Shown here in pieces: positions 62,066 to 64,000 of a DNA stretch of 64,000 bases. The position numbers were made by a program, and so were the translations under genes. The stretch's first letter is position 1. Each line of letters starts with the position of its first letter. The stretch lies in contig CALUOQ010000003.1 in NCBI GenBank assembly GCA_944322325.1, forward strand, positions 1 through 64,000, in the 5' to 3' direction. The DNA is from an uncultured Alloprevotella sp. Lineage in GTDB: Bacteria > Bacteroidota > Bacteroidia > Bacteroidales > Bacteroidaceae. Under the pieces are notes generated by a model that worked only from the letters and a program-made list of their open reading frames with translations, was not told the DNA's origin and searched no databases.

Positions 62066-63163
62066 CGCTTTTCTTTCCGAACGGCCTACGCCGGTCCCGG
62101 CCGGCGGAAACAGGCGCCGGGACAGCGGGCGCCAGCAACGGAGGCGCAGCTGGTCCAGGGCGACGGCTGCGGCGAACACGCCCAGCAGGAACAGCGCGAG
62201 GAGAAGCAGGCACAAGGGGCCCGAAAAACTTTGATAGACTTGGCGGACGACCTGTTGGAAGCAGGGCTCGACGTAGGGGTGGAGGTGGAGCAGGTAGACG
62301 GCAAAAGCGGACATGGCGACGCGGTTGACCGCCGGGCTGGTGAAGCGCAGCCGCGCAAAGCCCAGGACCAGGAACAGGGCGCAGGCCACGACGTGGGGCG
62401 CCAGGTAGGAGAGGTTGTGCTGCCGCCACCAGAAGTAGACGTCGCCCGGGGCAAGGCGGAGCAGCCACAGCTCGGCCGTGGCCGGGAGAACGACGAGCAG
62501 GGTGGCCGCCAGGAAAGCGTGGCGGGCACGGAGGTGACGCCAGGCGGGGACGTAGAGGTGTACGTAGCGCGCCAGGAGGTACAGCCCGACGAAGGCGAGG
62601 GGCGAGTAGCCGTCGTGGAACAGGCCCGCGGCGCCGTCAAGCATCCAGCCGCCGACGAAAAGCAAAGCGTAGTAGACCGCGAGGAAACGACCCAACCGCC
62701 GACGGCTGCTTTGCGCCACGAAGGCGTTGAGCGCAGGGGCAAGGAGATAAAGGAGCAGGTAGGCCGGGACGAACCAGAAACGGTTCATGTTGAGCACGGA
62801 CAGGAGGACGCCCCACACGTCGCCGTCGGCATGGCCGTCGACGCCGAGCAACGCAAGGAACAGCAGCAGTCCGAAAAAGTAGTACTGGAACAGAAGCGAC
62901 GCGACGCCCCGGGCGCGGGCGCGGATGCCGAACCAGCCGGACAGGAGTACGAACACGTTGACACAGACGAGCGCGCCCTGTTCGACAAGCAGGCGCGTGG
63001 CGGTCGGGACGGGCTGACTGTGAAACTCAGCTGGCTCGTAGGCGCCCAGAGTGTGGTAGTCGGCATGAAGCACCAGCACGAGCAGCATGGCCACGATGCG
63101 GAGCAGCTCGAGGTTCGACTGGCGCGGAGCGCGCGACGGGGCGGAAAACAGCAGTGCGGGCAT
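62063..63163 (-). CDS. Acyltransferase 3 family membrane protein
   Basis: 366 residues with about ten membrane helices. SNLELLRIVAMLLVLVLHADYH near the N-terminus carries the Arg/His family motif; VNVFVLLSGWFGI and RFWFVPAYLLLYLLAPALNA follow. It probably acylates a surface polysaccharide. I chose the ATG at 63163: an in-frame TTG at 63184 lies inside the -7 box (63182-63189). Its GC and codon use match its neighbours. Confidence 0.86.
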   Translation of the reverse strand: MPALLFSAPSRAPRQSNLELLRIVAMLLVLVLHADYHTLGAYEPAEFHSQPVPTATRLLVEQGALVCVNVFVLLSGWFGIRARARGVASLLFQYYFFGLLLFLALLGVDGHADGDVWGVLLSVLNMNRFWFVPAYLLLYLLAPALNAFVAQSSRRRLGRFLAVYYALLFVGGWMLDGAAGLFHDGYSPLAFVGLYLLARYVHLYVPAWRHLRARHAFLAATLLVVLPATAELWLLRLAPGDVYFWWRQHNLSYLAPHVVACALFLVLGFARLRFTSPAVNRVAMSAFAVYLLHLHPYVEPCFQQVVRQVYQSFSGPLCLLLLALFLLGVFAAAVALDQLRLRCWRPLSRRLFPPAGTGVGRSERKA

Positions 63164-63181
63164 ACCGGGCGGTTTTGGCGG

Positions 63182-63189
63182 CAAAGGTA
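63182..63189 (-). promoter_or_regulatory. -7 box for the acyltransferase gene
   Basis: CAAAGGTA on plus reads TACCTTTG on minus, 18 nt before the ATG at 63163. A hairpin AAAATCCCTGCC/GGCAGGGATTTTT at 63229-63261 lies upstream, the probable terminator of the next gene. Confidence 0.5.
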
Positions 63190-63228
63190 CGCTTTTGCGC
63201 CGTTACGCCCGCGACGCTGCGGACAGAA

Positions 63229-63261
63229 AAAATCCCTGCCGACGCTGGTGGCAGGGATTTT
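63229..63261 (-). terminator. Terminator after the outer-membrane protein gene
   Basis: AAAAATCCCTGCC pairs with GGCAGGGATTTTT around GACGCTGGT; on minus TTTCTG follows. It lies 20 bp after the stop at 63281. Confidence 0.8.
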
Positions 63262-63280
63262 TCGGACAGCGGTGAGAAAA

Positions 63281-64000
63281 TCAGTAAAAGAGCGTGACGC
63301 CCGCCGAGAGGTGGTTGAACGTCGGGCCGAAGTCGGCGTGCAGCATGTGGCAGGGCGAGTATTTCACGTAGAGGCCGATGGAGCGATACTGGAGCTGGCC
63401 CATGAAGTCGACGGTGACGCGTGAGGGATGGATGCGCTTTTGGACGTCGCGCACGGGGGTGCCGTCGAGGTCGTAGTGCGTCTTGGCCGATGCGTAGGTG
63501 TTGAGGTTCAGTATGGCGGCGAGGCTATACGAGAAGTGGCGGCTCAACTCCTGCCGGAAGCGCAGGGGAAACGTGAGACTGAAGACCTTGATGCGCGAGA
63601 AGTCGATGTCGGCACCGTCGGGGTAGGGCGCGAGCGTGAGCCGGTCGCCTTCCTTCAGGAAGCGGGTGCGGCCGGTCATGCGGTAGTTGCGCCAGCTGAT
63701 GCCGAGTCCGAGGCTGAGGTCGGCGTGGTGGCGCAGGTGCTGGCCGAAGCTGAGGAGGTCAGCAAAAATCTCGTACGAGGCGCCCATGTCGACGTGCATG
63801 GCGTCAGGCGCGCCGGGTGCGGAAACAAAACCGAAGCCCAGGCCGCCCATGGAGCAGAAGGTGCCGTGTTTCTGGCGCCACTGGCGATCGCGGCGGTCGC
63901 GTTTGGGAGTGAACGGCAGGTTGAAGTCGAGACTTGCGCTCCGTTGGCGGGTGACGACGTTGGCACCGGGGCCGAAATCCTTGGTGTAGTCGAAGCGGAA
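63281..64000 (-). CDS. Outer-membrane beta-barrel protein, 5' end beyond the window
   Basis: The last 239 codons of a gene that continues past 64000. The reading frame is open from the window edge (FRFDYTKDFGPGANVV onward) through MGGLGFGFVSAPG to the stop. Alternating polar/hydrophobic strands, and a C-terminal GVTLFY ending in an aromatic residue, as in outer-membrane barrels. It resembles porin-family proteins of Bacteroidales; the function is unknown. A terminator lies just downstream. Confidence 0.72.
   Translation of the reverse strand, partial: FRFDYTKDFGPGANVVTRQRSASLDFNLPFTPKRDRRDRQWRQKHGTFCSMGGLGFGFVSAPGAPDAMHVDMGASYEIFADLLSFGQHLRHHADLSLGLGISWRNYRMTGRTRFLKEGDRLTLAPYPDGADIDFSRIKVFSLTFPLRFRQELSRHFSYSLAAILNLNTYASAKTHYDLDGTPVRDVQKRIHPSRVTVDFMGQLQYRSIGLYVKYSPCHMLHADFGPTFNHLSAGVTLFY

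Overview
The window looks like chromosome from a GC-rich member of the Bacteroidales, most likely close to Prevotellaceae. The evidence is an LpxC-FabZ fusion, promoters of the Bacteroidetes type (TTTG about 19 nt upstream of TAnnTTTG), almost no Shine-Dalgarno sequences, many Bacteroidales-restricted families (DUF4153, DUF5715, DUF4924, DUF4831, DUF3256), a BspA-like leucine-rich protein whose C-terminus resembles those of Prevotella, and an AICAR transformylase without the usual cyclohydrolase half. There is no prophage, transposase, CRISPR array, rRNA or recognisable tRNA. The genus is my inference.

Layout. 1-717: tandem 149-bp repeats and a palindromic repeat. 718-8069 (+): lpxD, lpxC/fabZ, lpxA, a pRiA4b-like gene, miaA and a class A penicillin-binding protein. 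8170-9863 (+): a PIN toxin-antitoxin pair and a DUF3089 hydrolase. 9978-25370 (-): HD phosphohydrolase, pyrF, DUF4153, a TPM/lemA/purM/prfA run, aroE, menaquinone methyltransferase, a TlpA-like protein, purC, a Tat-exported phosphodiesterase and phoH. 25460-26269 (+): DUF5715. 26522-33649 (-): fmt, ClC channel, yrdC, prfC, rfbD and DUF4924 in one tight run, then a LysE-type exporter. 33957-35035 (+): rpsF-rpsR-rplI. 35175-36179 (-): M28 peptidase. 36496-37897 (+): AICAR transformylase and a 67-aa basic protein. 38051-44704 (-): a frameshifted BspA-like gene, a structured RNA candidate, and hpt-adk-obg-pgeF-M23 as one transcription unit. 45064-50940 (+): nnr, DUF4831, GH110, a PepSY-like protein and an SDR. 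51049-54014 (-): class II aldolase, then DUF3256 and an acyltransferase. 54174-55734 (+): rpmE type B and GH109. 55826-64000 (-): GH20, then truA / 383-aa protein / ECF sigma / small membrane protein / EamA transporter, a second acyltransferase and the end of an outer-membrane protein.

Most genes are housekeeping: lipid A and peptidoglycan synthesis, purine and pyrimidine synthesis, translation, nucleotide salvage and metabolite repair. The host-facing part is three glycosidases, GH110 (alpha-1,3-galactosidase), a GH109-like protein and GH20. Together they could strip blood-group B, blood-group A and terminal HexNAc sugars from mucin glycans, although they are not in a SusC/D locus.

The most unusual signals are non-coding. 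(1) A modular palindromic element occurs eight times, built from words such as ACAAGTACTAC, CTATCGCTGCGATAG and CCTGTCGCAGCGATAGG. One copy lies inside a gene and is translated in frame as a Thr/Ala/Ile-rich insert in an anti-sigma-like protein. (2) A stretch of about 260 nt (39855-40118, minus) follows a consensus -7 box and holds four consecutive hairpins, including two mutually exclusive pairings, upstream of the BspA-like gene. (3) Several genes have the -7 box only 4-7 nt before the ATG, which implies leaderless mRNAs. All coordinates and motifs were read by eye; no alignment or folding program was run.
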